A program made the translations under genes and the position numbers. Below are positions 15,245-15,677 of a stretch of DNA of 15,677 nt, piece after piece (position 1 is the stretch's first letter; each line of letters begins with the position of its first letter). The stretch comes from Agrocybe praecox (Eukaryota; Basidiomycota; Agaricomycetes; Agaricales; Agrocybaceae). Below the pieces are notes generated by a model. That model searched no databases, was not told the origin of the DNA, and was given only the letters and a program-made list of their open reading frames with translations. The DNA lies in contig CAXHKQ010000222.1 in NCBI GenBank assembly GCA_964017145.1, forward strand, positions 1 through 15,677. Direction: 5' to 3'.

Positions 15245-15677
15245 GTTTACGAGTCGGCGGCGGCGGTAGAGAGGCGAGAGGGGGAAAAAACCAACAAAAC
15301 ATCAATTAGTACGCACGTTACGGGGGGCTTCGGGAGGGATTTGGGGTACATGAGGGGGGCGAACGAGTGTTCTAGTTTGATGTGATGATTTCGATGGAAA
15401 CGGGGGGGCCCAACAAGAACGATTCTTTACGCACAGTAACAAACACAAAACATCAGGTGCGTGTGGCGTGGTGCGAACAACAGTGGCGAAGTCGTGAGGA
15501 CACGAAGTGAGATTTCTTCCGCAAAATTCGGCGTGTGTATGCGAGAGTGCGAGAGCGCAAATTCAAGCGAGAGATGAGCGCATGTGCGATCGTTCCTCTT
15601 CTTCATCTTCGTAGCGCCGAGTTGGGAAAGCGCTGCAGCAGCGCGAGGGTGAATTGATAGTTGAATTTCTGAATTTC

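Larger units (their letters stand above)
15011..15677 (-). promoter_or_regulatory. 5' leader and probable promoter region of UBC9
   Basis: Sequence upstream of the UBC9 ATG on the minus strand. It carries two CA/TG microsatellites and, further out (about 15400-15650), GC-rich sequence with GAGAG-type runs on the plus strand. No TATA box is obvious. The frame upstream of the UBC9 ATG stays open to about 15199 but has no in-frame ATG. The transcription start is not determinable from sequence. Confidence 0.5.

Noticed and set aside
1..15677. CRISPR array, prokaryotic operon or phage/defence island
   Set aside because: No regularly spaced direct repeats with unique spacers were seen. Genes are spliced, and the transposon classes are animal ones.

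Overview
This window looks like nuclear DNA of a dipteran insect, most likely a mosquito and plausibly an Anopheles; that placement is inference. GC-rich coding exons with canonical GT-AG splice sites sit in AT-rich introns full of DNA transposons, and a BEL/Pao-type LTR retrotransposon is present. Nothing prokaryotic is seen.

Layout, left to right. (a) 1-290 is an AUG-free leader/promoter. (b) 291-428 and 5128-5571 are the first two coding exons, on the plus strand, of a UBE2J2-type (Ubc6-like, ER-associated) ubiquitin-conjugating E2. They are separated by a 4.7 kb intron. (c) That intron holds a badly decayed mariner (about 1064-3808) which appears to have been split by a tRNA-derived SINE-like piece (about 1880-2100) and by a second, structurally complete but dead mariner (2396-3708). 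A MITE-like element lies at about 4392-4840. (d) 5572-6721 is non-coding. (e) 6722-13805 is a young, apparently intact BEL/Pao element. It has 385/383-bp LTRs that differ only by two single-base gaps, and one 2011-codon gag-pol frame with zinc knuckles, protease, RT, RNase H and integrase. It sits at the junction of two older direct repeats (6547-6720 and 13806-14022). (f) 14594-14677 and 14945-15010 on the minus strand are the first two coding exons of UBC9 (UBE2I; lwr in Drosophila), the SUMO E2. Its leader and promoter region, with CA/TG microsatellites, fills 15011-15677.

The most notable observation is that two E2 genes, one for ubiquitin and one for SUMO, face each other, and neither has its downstream exons in the window. 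The UBE2J2 membrane-anchor exon and the UBC9 catalytic-cysteine exons would both be expected between 5572 and 14593. That interval holds only repeats and the retrotransposon. Possible explanations are interleaved genes with very long introns, a deletion or truncated copies, or an assembly join through the repeated element.

The rest of the window is transposon archaeology: nested mariners, a dead mariner with perfect ends, and a BEL element with 47-bp tandem repeats in its U3, a good TATA/poly(A) layout, a possible intron in R/U5 and no conventional primer-binding site directly after the LTR. I do not see a clearly novel defence or enzymatic system.
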